From Variovorax sp. (GTDB taxonomy: Bacteria > Pseudomonadota > Gammaproteobacteria > Burkholderiales > Burkholderiaceae_C), in contig SEGS01000039.1 of NCBI GenBank assembly GCA_004210915.1, positions 1 to 32,626 on the forward strand: DNA of 32,626 nt, read 5' to 3'. Positions 9,125 through 16,976 of the stretch are shown here, one piece after another. Position numbers and translations under genes: made by a program. The notes beneath the pieces were generated by a model. The model had not been told where the DNA came from and did not search any database. It saw only the letters and a list, made by a program, of their open reading frames with translations. The first letter of the stretch is position 1; the number at the start of each line of letters is the position of its first letter.

Positions 9125-11064
9125 GCGTTGCCGGCTGCCGGTTGCAGTCGGGCGCGCACTTCGAGGCGGCGTGCTTCGAGTGCCTTGTAGCGTTCCAGCG
9201 CCTTCGGATCCCGGCCGACGGCGGCGATCGCGTCGCTCTGCAGGGCCTTCAGCCGGTCGTCGAGCATGTAGTCCAGCACGCTGGCCAACTCGCGCGCTGC
9301 GTCACCCCGGGCATCGCCCTCCGGATCGCCGACCAGGCCGCCGTCCGGCCCGGTCATCAGGCGCTCGGCCAGCGCCTCGTAGTCGTGTCCCCGCATCCCT
9401 TCGCGCAGGGCGGCCCAGGGCTGGACGCCGTGCTCATGCAACTGGCTGTCGAGCCAGGCGAAGAGTGCACCGTGTTCACCGGGCAGGGCGCACAGCATCT
9501 CGTGCACCTCGTGCGACAGCGTTTCCCACTGCGCCATGTCCGACAGCAGCAGCCGCACCGCGACGTCGGGCCGGCTCGGCGGTCGCACGCGGCCGCGCGG
9601 CGCCTGCCAGGCGGGCGAGGGGGCTTTCTTGCGGCCCCAGCGGCGGTCCGGCGGCGAGTCAGTGGTGCTCGCCCAGGTGTTCTCGTGCTCCGGGTACTCG
9701 GCAGTGGGAGCCGCAGCGGGCGCGCTGGCGCGAGGGCGGGGCCCCGACGCGGCGTGCCACAACGACTTCAACGTGTCGGGCGGCAGCTGCACCATGGCCG
9801 CGATCTCGCCCAGCAACTGCTGTTTCAGCACGCCGTCGGGCAAGGCGCTCCAAAGAGGGCGCACGTTGCTGGTCATGTGCGCGCGGCCTTCGGCTGTGGC
9901 CAGGTCGCAGCCTTCGCGCGCCGCTTCGAGCATGAAGCGCGACAGTGGCGTGGCGTCGTTCACGAAGCGCGCGAACGCGTCGGCGCCGAATTCGCGGATG
10001 AAACTGTCCGGATCGTGCTCGGTCGGCAGGAACAGGAACTTGATGCTGCGCACATCGCTCGCATAGCCGATGGCGCCGTCAAGCGCCTTGCGCGCCGCGC
10101 GCCGCCCGGCCGCGTCGCCGTCGAAGCTGAACACCACCGATTCGGTGAAGCGAAAGAGCTTTTGCACATGCTCGGGCGTGCAGGCGGTGCCCAGCGTGGC
10201 GACGGCGTTCGGAAAGCCGAGTTGCGCGAGCGCCACCACGTCCATGTAGCCCTCGGTGACCAGCGCATAGCCCTTGTCGCGAAATGCGGCGCGTGCTTCG
10301 TACAGGCCGTAGAGTTCGCGCCCCTTGCTGAAAACAGGCGTCTCGGGCGAGTTCAGGTACTTGGGCTTCTCGTCGCCCAGCACGCGGCCGCCGAAGCCGA
10401 TGCATTCGCCCTTGACGTTGCGGATGGGGAACATCACGCGGTCGCGAAAACGGTCGTAGCGCTTGGCCTCGCTCTCGTCGAGCTGGCCCTCTTCGGTGTT
10501 GACGATCACCAGGCCGCTCTCGGCCAGCAGCGGGTCGTCATAGTCGGGGAACACGCTGGCCAGCGTGCGCCAGCCGGCCGGCGCGTAGCCGATGCCGAAC
10601 TGTTTGGCGATCTCGCCGGACACGCCGCGGCCTTTGAGGTAGTCGATGGCGCCCGGCGCATTGCGCAGGTGCTTGCGATAGGCCTCGCCGGCTTTCTCGA
10701 GCACGTCGGTGAGCGTGGCCTGTTTGGCGCGCTGGCCGGCGGCCCGGGCGCGTTCCTCGGGCGAGGCGTCGTCTTCCGGCACCTGGAGGCCGTATTGCCC
10801 GGCCAGATCGTGCACCGCCTCAACGAAACCCATGCCCGCGTGCTCCATCAAAAAGCCGATGGCGTTGCCGTGCACGCCGCAGCCGAAGCAGTGATAGAAC
10901 TGCTTGGTCGGGCTGACAGAGAAAGACGGCGACTTCTCGCCGTGGAACGGGCACAGGCCCATGAAATTGGCGCCCGCCTTCTTGAGTTGCACGTAACGCC
11001 CGACGATTTCCACCACATCCGCGCGCGCGATGAGTTCCTGGATGAAAGAGGCGGGGATGGTCAT
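9121..11064 (-). CDS. dnaG: DNA primase DnaG
   Basis: This enzyme synthesises RNA primers at the replication fork, in complex with the DnaB helicase. The 647-residue protein has the expected three parts. The N-terminal zinc-binding domain has C38, H41, C59 and C62 (LCPFHGEKSPSF and YHCFGCG). The catalytic core (about 110-430) includes the TOPRIM centre, with E271 in VTEGYMDVVAL and D315/D317 in FSFDGDAAGRRAA. A Pro/Ala-rich linker (about 440-510) leads to the C-terminal helicase-interaction domain. The N-terminus MTIPASFIQELIARADVV is the family standard, so ATG 11062-11064 is chosen over an in-frame start 23 codons upstream. It is upstream of rpoD on the same strand; rpsU is not seen, as the upstream neighbour is divergent. 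Confidence 0.97.
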   Translation of the reverse strand: MTIPASFIQELIARADVVEIVGRYVQLKKAGANFMGLCPFHGEKSPSFSVSPTKQFYHCFGCGVHGNAIGFLMEHAGMGFVEAVHDLAGQYGLQVPEDDASPEERARAAGQRAKQATLTDVLEKAGEAYRKHLRNAPGAIDYLKGRGVSGEIAKQFGIGYAPAGWRTLASVFPDYDDPLLAESGLVIVNTEEGQLDESEAKRYDRFRDRVMFPIRNVKGECIGFGGRVLGDEKPKYLNSPETPVFSKGRELYGLYEARAAFRDKGYALVTEGYMDVVALAQLGFPNAVATLGTACTPEHVQKLFRFTESVVFSFDGDAAGRRAARKALDGAIGYASDVRSIKFLFLPTEHDPDSFIREFGADAFARFVNDATPLSRFMLEAAREGCDLATAEGRAHMTSNVRPLWSALPDGVLKQQLLGEIAAMVQLPPDTLKSLWHAASGPRPRASAPAAAPTAEYPEHENTWASTTDSPPDRRWGRKKAPSPAWQAPRGRVRPPSRPDVAVRLLLSDMAQWETLSHEVHEMLCALPGEHGALFAWLDSQLHEHGVQPWAALREGMRGHDYEALAERLMTGPDGGLVGDPEGDARGDAARELASVLDYMLDDRLKALQSDAIAAVGRDPKALERYKALEARRLEVRARLQPAAGNA

Positions 11065-11122
11065 GGTCGGGAGCGGCAAATCATACGCAAGCGGCATACT
11101 GGCCTCGACACCCCCGACACGC

Positions 11123-12055
11123 ATGACCCCCAATCCTTTTCTTCACGCGGGACCCCTGATGCGGCACCCGCTGCGTTTTCTCTGGGAGGCGCTCAAGGCC
11201 TTCCGCGCCAACCAGGGCCTGCTGCTCGCGGGCGCGGTGGCCTATTACGCGTTGCTGTCGATCGTGCCGCTCTTGATCGTGAGCGTGATCGCGCTGTCGC
11301 ACTTCATCGATCAGGGCGAATTGCTCAGCACCGTCGGGCGCTACCTCGAATGGCTGTTGCCCGGCCAGTCGGGTGCGATCCTGGCCGAGCTGTCGAACTT
11401 CATGGCGCACCGCGATGTGCTCGGCCCGGTGCTGCTGGTGACGATGATCTTCTTCAGCTCCCTTGCGTTCTCGGTGCTCGAGAGTGCGATGGCGGTGATC
11501 TTCCATCACCGCAAGGCGCGTCACCGTCGGCATGCCCTGCTGTCCGTGGTGATGCCGTACCTGTACATCCTGAGTCTGTGCGTTGGCTTGCTGCTGGTCA
11601 CCGTGGTGTCGGGTGCGTTGCAACTGATCGGCGAGGAACAGATCGAGCTGTTCGGCCACAGCTGGTCGCTGTCGGGCGTGTCCGGCGTCCTGCTCTATCT
11701 GCTCGGGCTCGGCGGCGAGATATTCATGCTCACATCGCTCTACCTCGTGATGCCGGCGGGCCGGCTGTCGTTGCGCCACGCCTTGCTGGGCGGTGTGACG
11801 GCTGCGCTCCTGTGGGAGGTGACGCGACGCATCCTCGTCTGGTACTTCTCGACGCTCTCGCAGGTGACGCTGGTCTATGGCTCGCTCACCACCGCGATCG
11901 TGGTGCTGTTGAGCCTGGAGATCGCGGCCACCTTCGTGCTGTTCGGCGCGCAGGTCATCGCGCAGTACGAACGGCTGGAGCGCACCGGGCGTGGCCAGCC
12001 GCCGCCCGAAGCACCGCTGGCGCCGATCGTCGAGAAGGTCGACAGCAAGCCCTGA
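11123..12055 (+). CDS. YihY/BrkB family inner membrane protein
   Basis: The 310-residue protein has about six membrane helices in the YihY/BrkB pattern: an N-terminal ALKAFRANQGLLLAGAVAYYALLSIVPLL, a helix around LGPVLLVTMIFFSSLAFSV, and a C-terminal stretch with YGSLTTAIVVLLSLEIAATFVLFGAQ. The family was once misnamed ribonuclease BN. A role in virulence (BrkB) or in envelope lipid or osmolyte transport has been suggested, but the function is not settled. The start could be ATG 11123 or ATG 11159; neither has a clear ribosome binding site. It is divergent from dnaG with 58 bp between the starts, and convergent with ggt. Confidence 0.85.
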   Translation: MTPNPFLHAGPLMRHPLRFLWEALKAFRANQGLLLAGAVAYYALLSIVPLLIVSVIALSHFIDQGELLSTVGRYLEWLLPGQSGAILAELSNFMAHRDVLGPVLLVTMIFFSSLAFSVLESAMAVIFHHRKARHRRHALLSVVMPYLYILSLCVGLLLVTVVSGALQLIGEEQIELFGHSWSLSGVSGVLLYLLGLGGEIFMLTSLYLVMPAGRLSLRHALLGGVTAALLWEVTRRILVWYFSTLSQVTLVYGSLTTAIVVLLSLEIAATFVLFGAQVIAQYERLERTGRGQPPPEAPLAPIVEKVDSKP

Positions 12056-12083
12056 GCGGCCTCGCGGGAACAGCGGGGCCGCT
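12055..12083 (+). terminator. Possible stem-loop terminator between convergent genes
   Basis: A 7-bp inverted repeat (AGCGGCC at 12055-12061, GGCCGCT at 12077-12083) starts on the last base of the YihY stop codon, in the 45-bp gap before the convergent ggt stop. There is no T-run, so intrinsic termination is only possible, not shown. Confidence 0.3.
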
Positions 12084-12100
12084 GATGCGGCCGGGCAGAC

Positions 12101-13990
12101 TCAGTCCCCGCGCACCACGCCTTCGCGGCGCGGATCGGCACCGCCGAAGTAGCCGGTCGGCGTCTTCTGGATGGCCTGCAGGCCACTGGTCATCTCCTGC
12201 TCGCGCACCTCGGCACCGCGGGCGCGCAGGGCTTCGACGGTGGCCGGCGCAAAGCGTTGCTGCTCCAGCAGGCTCGGGCCATTGAACGAGCCGAAGTTCG
12301 GCAGGTCGATGGCCTTCTGCGCATCCAGGCCCCAGTTGAGCATGCCGTACAGCGCCTTGGTCGTGTAGTGGATGATCGCCGCGCCGCCCGGGCTCCCGGC
12401 GCTGGCCACCAGCGCGCCATGGCCGCCGTCGGCGGCCTTCTCAAACACGAGGGTCGGCGCCATCGAGGAGCGCGGGCGTTTGCCTGGCTGCACCCGGTTG
12501 GCGATCGGCTTGCCCCCCGCGTCGGTCGGCGCCAAGCTGAAGTCGGTCAGCTCGTTGTTCAGCAGGAAGCCGCCCGCCTTGTCAGTGCCGCCATTTGTGA
12601 ACTGACGGGAGCCGAACGCATCTTCGATGGTCGTCGTCATCGCGATCGCATGGCCCGACGCATCGACGATGCTGATGTGCGAGGTGCCGTGCTCGGGCTG
12701 GTCGGGCATGGGCGCGTACGAGACGCGCATCGGCCCCGGCAGACCGGGCATCGCAGTCTTCATGCTCAAGGCACCGGGCGCTGTGGCGATCAACTGGCTG
12801 CGCTCGGCGAGGTACGCCGGTGCAATCAGGCTGCGCCAGTCGCCGCCCGGTGGCTGCACGAAGTCGGGGTCGGCGAGGTACTGCGCGCGGTCGGCAAACG
12901 CCAGCCGTGCCGCGTCGGTGTAAAGGTGCAGGAAGTCCGCGGACGGCGTCAGCCCTTTGGCAGGGTCCGAGCCCGCGACGAGGGGCAGGGCGTGCGCATT
13001 CGTCTGGTTCAGGATGCCGAGGATCTGCGCCACCGCGATCGCGCCGGAGCTCGGCGGCGGCATGCCGCACAGGCGGTAGCTGCGTGCGGCGCCCGTGCCG
13101 GCTTTCGCGTCGTAGTCGCTGCAGATCGGCTCGCGCTTCCTGGGCGCATAGCCCGCCAGATCGGCCAGGCTCAGCTTGCCGGGATTGGTCGGATGCTGAT
13201 TCACCTTGTCGACGATGGCTGCAGCCACGCTGCCTTCGAGCAGGCCGCGCGAGCCTTCTCGCTGGATCTTGCGCAGCACGTCCGCATAGGCCGGGTTTTT
13301 CAGCAGCGTGCCCTCGGTCAGCGGCTGGCCGCCCGGGTAGAAAAACGCTGCCGCGTCGGCGTCTTTCTTCAGGTGCACTTCGGCCTTGAGCAGCGTGGCC
13401 AAACGAGGGCTCACCCTGAAGCCGTTGTCGGCCAACTGGATGGCCGGGTCGAACAGTTGCGACCACCTCAGCTTGCCGTATTGCTGGTGCGCCATCTCGA
13501 GCATGCGGATGGCGCCAGGCGTACCGACCGAGCGCCCGCCCACCACCGCGTCGTGAAAGGCCATCGGCTTGCCCTCGGCCGTGAGGAACAGCTTCTCATC
13601 CACCGCCGCCGGCGCCGTTTCTCGGCCGTCGAACGCTTCCACCGCGACGCCGTTGTAGTGCAGCAGGAAAGCGCCGCCAGCGATGCCACTCGACTGCGGC
13701 TCGACCAGGCCGAGCACCAGTTGTACGGCGATCGCGGCGTCGATGGCCGAGCCGCCCGCCTTCAGAACCTGGTATCCGGCATCGGTCGCGAGCGGATTGG
13801 CTGCGGCCACTGCAAATTTCGAAGTTGCCCAGCCAGGCTTGGCCTGGTAGCCCGATCCACCCTCGGGCATGACCGGCGCGGTGTAGCCGAAGCCGTGCGG
13901 CGAACTCGCGCAACCGGCCAGCAGGGCGGTGACGGCAATTGCGCCGAATGTGCGGTATGCGCCCCATGCGCCGTGGGTGCTTCGGGTCAT
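12101..13990 (-). CDS. ggt: Gamma-glutamyltransferase (lipoprotein form)
   Basis: This enzyme cleaves and transfers the gamma-glutamyl group of glutathione and related peptides outside the cytoplasm. It is an Ntn-hydrolase made as one 629-residue chain that self-cleaves before the catalytic threonine, here T436 in EHGTSHISIVDA. The large-subunit part has the substrate-binding arginine R123 in DGRETAP and the GSAIDAAIAVQ region. The small subunit has DAFGSR, KRPRSSMAPTL and the oxyanion-type ASAGSPGG segment. A signal sequence ends in a lipobox, LLAGC (C27), so the protein is probably lipid-anchored and exposed in the periplasm. AGGAGG precedes the ATG. It lies 25 bp after the SDR gene on the same strand and may be read through from it, though no functional link is obvious. 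Confidence 0.95.
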   Translation of the reverse strand: MTRSTHGAWGAYRTFGAIAVTALLAGCASSPHGFGYTAPVMPEGGSGYQAKPGWATSKFAVAAANPLATDAGYQVLKAGGSAIDAAIAVQLVLGLVEPQSSGIAGGAFLLHYNGVAVEAFDGRETAPAAVDEKLFLTAEGKPMAFHDAVVGGRSVGTPGAIRMLEMAHQQYGKLRWSQLFDPAIQLADNGFRVSPRLATLLKAEVHLKKDADAAAFFYPGGQPLTEGTLLKNPAYADVLRKIQREGSRGLLEGSVAAAIVDKVNQHPTNPGKLSLADLAGYAPRKREPICSDYDAKAGTGAARSYRLCGMPPPSSGAIAVAQILGILNQTNAHALPLVAGSDPAKGLTPSADFLHLYTDAARLAFADRAQYLADPDFVQPPGGDWRSLIAPAYLAERSQLIATAPGALSMKTAMPGLPGPMRVSYAPMPDQPEHGTSHISIVDASGHAIAMTTTIEDAFGSRQFTNGGTDKAGGFLLNNELTDFSLAPTDAGGKPIANRVQPGKRPRSSMAPTLVFEKAADGGHGALVASAGSPGGAAIIHYTTKALYGMLNWGLDAQKAIDLPNFGSFNGPSLLEQQRFAPATVEALRARGAEVREQEMTSGLQAIQKTPTGYFGGADPRREGVVRGD

Positions 13991-14015
13991 GGATCCTCCT
14001 GATGACGCCGAGTGC

Positions 14016-14774
14016 TCAGCGCGGCGGCAGGCGGATCGCGCCGTCGAGGCGAATCACTTCGCCATTCAACATGTCGTTCTCGATGATGTGCTTGGCCAGC
14101 CGGGCGTAGTCGGCCGGCGTCCCGAGGCGGGAAGGGAAGGGCACGCTCGCGGCCAGCGCATCCTGCAGATCCTGCGGCATGCCGAAGAGCATCGGCGTAC
14201 CGAAGATGCCGGGCGCGATGGTCATGTTGCGGATGCCGTTGCGCGCCAGGTCGCGGGCGATCGGCAGCGTCATGCCCACCACGCCGCCCTTGGAGGCCGC
14301 ATAGGCCGCCTGGCCCATCTGCCCGTCGTAGGCCGCGACCGAGGCGGTCGAGATCATCACGCCGCGCTCGCCGGTCGACTCCGGATCGTTTTGGCTCATG
14401 GCCTCGGCTGCGAGCCGGATCATGTTGAAGCTGCCGATCAGATTGACGGTCACGGCCTTGCTGAACACCGACAGCGCGTGCGCACCGTTCTTGCCCACGG
14501 TTTTCTCTGCAGGCGCGATGCCCGCGCAATTGACGAGCCCGAAGAGCTTGCCAAGCTGGAGCGCTGCCGCGATGGCGGCCTGGCCATCGGCCTCCTGGCT
14601 CACGTCGCACCGGACGAACACGCCGCCGATGTCGGCGGCGACCGCTGCGCCCTTGTCGGCTTGCATGTCGGCCACGACCACCTTGCCGCCGTTCTCGGCC
14701 AGCATCCGCGCCGTGCCTTCGCCGAGCCCCGAGGCGCCGCCGGTGACGATGAAAACCTTGCCCGCGATCTGCAT
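14016..14774 (-). CDS. SDR family 3-hydroxyacyl-CoA dehydrogenase (type II-like)
   Basis: This 252-residue short-chain dehydrogenase has the Rossmann glycine motif TGGASGLG (11-18), an acidic D36 after the second strand suggesting NAD preference, NCAGI (82-86), and the catalytic S145, Y158 and K162 (YAASK). The overall pattern, with a long loop after [26 protein letters not shown] and GIFGTPML, fits the HSD17B10-type 3-hydroxyacyl-CoA dehydrogenases that oxidise 3-hydroxyacyl-CoA in fatty acid or branched-chain breakdown. The upstream in-frame ATG at 14813 lies in the preceding terminator region, so ATG 14772-14774 with AGGAG is chosen. Its neighbours, a phasin and a thioesterase, suit an acyl-CoA setting. 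The substrate is inferred, not shown. Confidence 0.88.
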   Translation of the reverse strand: MQIAGKVFIVTGGASGLGEGTARMLAENGGKVVVADMQADKGAAVAADIGGVFVRCDVSQEADGQAAIAAALQLGKLFGLVNCAGIAPAEKTVGKNGAHALSVFSKAVTVNLIGSFNMIRLAAEAMSQNDPESTGERGVMISTASVAAYDGQMGQAAYAASKGGVVGMTLPIARDLARNGIRNMTIAPGIFGTPMLFGMPQDLQDALAASVPFPSRLGTPADYARLAKHIIENDMLNGEVIRLDGAIRLPPR

Positions 14775-14822
14775 GTGGATGTCTCCTGCTGAATGAAGCG
14801 GTCGATCATACAAACGGCGGGC

Positions 14823-14852
14823 AAAAAAAAGCCCCGTCCGGAGACGAGGCTT
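14823..14852 (-). terminator. Rho-independent terminator of the phasin gene
   Basis: Minus strand, 40 bp after the phasin stop: the stem AAGCCTCGTC/GACGGGGCTT (one G-T pair or mismatch) with a TCCG loop is followed by eight T (A-run 14823-14830 on the plus strand). Confidence 0.88.
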
Positions 14853-14891
14853 GAATTGGATCCGTGAGGACCCAAGGAGACAACTTGAAAA

Positions 14892-15449
14892 TTAACGCTT
14901 GGTCTTGGCGCTGGCGGTCGCGGTCTTGGCAGCGTTGACGGCTTGCGTCGACACAGCGGCGAAGTTCGCCTCAGCCACGTCCGAAGCTTGCTTGACGGCC
15001 TTCTGCACCGATTCAAAAGCGTTGTTGGCAGCAGCCACGGCGCTCTTCATCATGGCGACGGCGGTTTCCGAGCCGGCCGGTGCGTTCTTGGAAGCGCTGT
15101 CGATCAGGCCTGCGAAGTTGGCCTGGGCTTCAGCAGCCTTGCTTTCGAAAGCCTTGGTGAATTCGGCTTGGGTGCTTTGAGCGATGTCATACAGGTGACG
15201 GCTGTAGGCAGCGGTCTTTTCAGCCAGCGGCTGGAACAGGTTGGCTTGCAGGGCCAGGAGTTCTTGCGCGTCCTTGACGCTCAAGGCAGCCTGGGCATTG
15301 CCAGCAGCTTCCGTGAGGGCGGCCTTCGAGGCGGTCACGTTCAGTTCGACGAGCTTTTCGACGCCTTCGAAAGCCTTGGTGGTCAGGCCGAACAGGGTGT
15401 CGAGGTTGGCTTTGTGGGCAGCGAGCATTTGGTCAGCGGTCAGGGCCAT
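14892..15449 (-). CDS. phaP: Phasin family protein (PHA granule-associated)
   Basis: This 185-residue, Ala/Lys-rich, almost fully helical protein has no signal peptide or membrane segment. The pattern matches the phasin family that coats polyhydroxyalkanoate granules in Burkholderiales: [24 protein letters not shown] near the N-terminus, then [27 protein letters not shown]. The tail (about 160-185) is rich in Ala, Thr and Lys and resembles those of other phasins. The gene stands alone with a good sigma-70 promoter, a PhaR-like palindrome upstream and a terminator, as expected for a highly expressed, PHA-responsive gene. GGAG precedes the ATG. No PHA synthase gene is in the window. Confidence 0.93.
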   Translation of the reverse strand: MALTADQMLAAHKANLDTLFGLTTKAFEGVEKLVELNVTASKAALTEAAGNAQAALSVKDAQELLALQANLFQPLAEKTAAYSRHLYDIAQSTQAEFTKAFESKAAEAQANFAGLIDSASKNAPAGSETAVAMMKSAVAAANNAFESVQKAVKQASDVAEANFAAVSTQAVNAAKTATASAKTKR

Positions 15450-15526
15450 GGTAAATCTCCGGAATGAAAGAAAGAGGTGACTGTTACGCTGCCTGATCGC
15501 TTATGTTGCGGTGCAGCATGGCCTGA

Positions 15527-15554
15527 AGTATAGGCAGCTCATTGCAGGGATCAA
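15527..15554 (-). promoter_or_regulatory. phaP: Sigma-70 promoter of the phasin gene
   Basis: Minus strand: TTGATC (15549-15554), 16-bp spacer, TATACT (15527-15532). It is correctly oriented about 80 bp upstream of the phasin ATG. Confidence 0.75.
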
Positions 15555-15561
15555 GCATTTT

Positions 15562-15578
15562 TTGCTGCTATGCAGCAA
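15562..15578. promoter_or_regulatory. PhaR-like palindrome upstream of the phasin gene
   Basis: Perfect palindrome TTGCTGC-TAT-GCAGCAA, 7 bp upstream of the phasin -35 box. It contains CTGC-N3-GCAG, the type of TGCA-rich site reported for the PHA-responsive repressor PhaR in Paracoccus. A further TGC/GCA-rich stretch, TTGCGGTGCAGC, lies near 15506-15517 in the leader. PhaR binding is inferred; position and symmetry are seen directly. Confidence 0.55.
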
Positions 15579-15633
15579 TTTAGAACGCGATCTCTAAAAA
15601 GGCCGTTCGGGAGCGCTGGCAGAATCCGCCGCC

Positions 15634-16071
15634 ATGAGCGATCGCCCCCGCCCCCATTCGCGCGCCGACTACCGCGCCTTTCGCAGCATCCCCACTCGCT
15701 GGTCGGACAACGACATGTACGGGCACGTCAACAACGTGGTCTATTACGGTTGGTTCGATACGGTCGTGAATGCGCTGCTGATCGAGCGCGGCGCACTCGA
15801 CGTCCAGCACGGCACCACAGTGGGCTTCGTGGTCGAGACGCAATGCAACTACTTCGCACCGCTGTCGTTTCCACAGACGGTCGATGCCGCGATACGGGTG
15901 GCCGACGTCGGTCGGTCCAGCGTGCGCTACGAGATCGCGCTGTTTGCCGAGGGCGCCGACAGTGCGGCCGCTCAGGGCCATTTCATCCACGTCTATGTCG
16001 ACCGCACGACCCAGCGCCCGGTGGCATTGCCCGATGTGCTGGCACGTGTTGTGGCAACACTGCGCCCATGA
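15634..16071 (+). CDS. Hot-dog fold acyl-CoA thioesterase (4HBT family)
   Basis: This 145-residue single-domain protein has the YbgC/FadM-type signature: TRWSDNDMYGHVNNVVYYGWFDT (residues 21-43), with the catalytic aspartate in the position of D25 or D27 followed by GHVNN. The rest follows the fold: a long helix with NALLIERGAL, then strands including FVVETQCNYFAPLSFPQTVD. Such enzymes hydrolyse acyl-CoA thioesters in the cytoplasm as tetramers; chain length cannot be judged. It is divergent from the phasin gene across a 184-bp gap. A hairpin directly after its stop serves the convergent gene and may also end this one. Confidence 0.88.
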   Translation: MSDRPRPHSRADYRAFRSIPTRWSDNDMYGHVNNVVYYGWFDTVVNALLIERGALDVQHGTTVGFVVETQCNYFAPLSFPQTVDAAIRVADVGRSSVRYEIALFAEGADSAAAQGHFIHVYVDRTTQRPVALPDVLARVVATLRP

Positions 16072-16094
16072 AAAACGGCGCCATCGGCGCCGTT
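16071..16094 (-). terminator. Terminator hairpin shared by convergent genes
   Basis: Perfect 9-bp stem AACGGCGCC-(3)-GGCGCCGTT at 16074-16094, followed on the minus strand by five T (A-run 16071-16075). It ends the csbD-like/coiled-coil transcript. The stem begins 3 bp after the thioesterase stop codon and so may also stop plus-strand transcription, although no T-run follows on that side. Confidence 0.75.
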
Positions 16095-16116
16095 CAGATC
16101 TGCCTGTAGAGGCAAA

Positions 16117-16518
16117 TTACATTTTCATTGCCTTGATGTCCGCCTTGCCCTTGGCCTCGTCGGCCTTGGCTTGCTTCTCGCAAGCGCTCTTGGCTGCGCC
16201 GCTCTGGTCATCGCACTTTTCCTTCGCGACTTCGTAAGCAGCCTTCACCTTTTCTTCGGCCACCTTGCGTGCGTGGGAGGTGCTCGGCTTGTATTGCTGC
16301 TCGAGTTCCGCCTTGGCAACCTTCTGCTTGCCCTCGGCTTCCTTCTCGCACACGTCTTCCGCGTTGTCCTTGAGCGTGTTGCACTGCGCCTTCGCCACCT
16401 TGTGGTCCGCCTCGATCTTTTCCTTGGCGACCTTGTACTCGGCTTCAGTCATGGCGCTGGCATGCGTCGCGACAAAGCAGGAAGAAGCGATGGCGAGCAT
16501 CAAGAGATGTTTTTTCAT
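16117..16518 (-). CDS. Small exported Lys/Ala-rich coiled-coil protein
   Basis: The 133-residue protein starts with a clear signal peptide (about residues 1-22, ending THASA-M), so it should be periplasmic. The mature part is almost all charged helix, with repeated EYKVAKEKIEADHKVAKAQC-type units: 'YKVAKEK', 'HKVAKAQC' and 'YEVAKEKC' recur, suggesting internal duplication. Four cysteines in the mature part (AQC, DVC, EKC, SAC) are spaced as helical-hairpin pairs, and could form disulfides. I know it only as a conserved hypothetical type in Burkholderiales. GAGGA precedes the ATG. It lies 53 bp after the CsbD-like gene on the same strand, so a joint stress or envelope role is possible. Confidence 0.82.
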   Translation of the reverse strand: MKKHLLMLAIASSCFVATHASAMTEAEYKVAKEKIEADHKVAKAQCNTLKDNAEDVCEKEAEGKQKVAKAELEQQYKPSTSHARKVAEEKVKAAYEVAKEKCDDQSGAAKSACEKQAKADEAKGKADIKAMKM

Positions 16519-16571
16519 GAGAGTTCCTCGAATGATGTTGTTGTGAGATTTGATTCAGATCGGCAACGCGA

Positions 16572-16805
16572 TCAGTACTTTTCGAACCAGAGTGCGGCAG
16601 GCGTGCGGCCTTCGGCGCTCTCCCAGTTCTTCACTTGCGTCTCGGCTTCTTCGCGGGTGATGCCATGACGTTCCTGGATGCGACCGAGGAGCTGGTCGCG
16701 CTTGCCGGCGATGACGTCGAAGTCGTCGTCGGTCAGCTTGCCCCACTGCTCTTTGACCTTGCCTTTGAGCTGTTTCCAGTTGCCCTCAATGGTGTCTTTG
16801 TTCAT
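16572..16805 (-). CDS. CsbD/YjbJ family stress protein
   Basis: This 77-residue soluble protein has the CsbD hallmark near its start (MNKDTIEGNWKQLKGKVKEQ) followed by WGKLTDDDFDVIAGKRDQLLG. CsbD-like proteins are abundant under general stress in many bacteria, but their molecular role is unknown. The C-terminal third (ITREEAETQVKNWES) extends the YjbJ pattern. A strong AGGAG precedes the ATG at 16803-16805. The reading frame is open for hundreds of codons upstream, but this is the antisense of pncB. It is probably the first gene of a two-gene unit with the exported coiled-coil protein. Confidence 0.93.
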   Translation of the reverse strand: MNKDTIEGNWKQLKGKVKEQWGKLTDDDFDVIAGKRDQLLGRIQERHGITREEAETQVKNWESAEGRTPAALWFEKY

Positions 16806-16976
16806 GACGAATCTCCTTTTGCGTTGACGCGGCGGGCGGTTTGCCGCCGTGCAAGCAATGTCAGTGACCAGGCTCGTGCGACCGGTAGGACACCCCGGGG
16901 ACGGACCGTAGGCAGAGGCCGACGGGCCCCGTGATAATCGAACGGACAACGCCTTGAGACAACCGTGCGACGCCCA

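Noticed and set aside
9142..12285. A 1047-codon open frame on the plus strand opposite dnaG
   Set aside because: It mirrors dnaG and then runs through YihY in another frame; the composition is typical of a GC-driven shadow frame.
12257..14002. A 581-codon plus-strand frame opposite ggt
   Set aside because: Antisense shadow; the ggt frame has lipobox, catalytic threonine and ribosome binding site.
16933..16938. GATAAT as a -10 box for pncB
   Set aside because: No acceptable -35 hexamer at 16-18 bp upstream, so the match is too weak to call.
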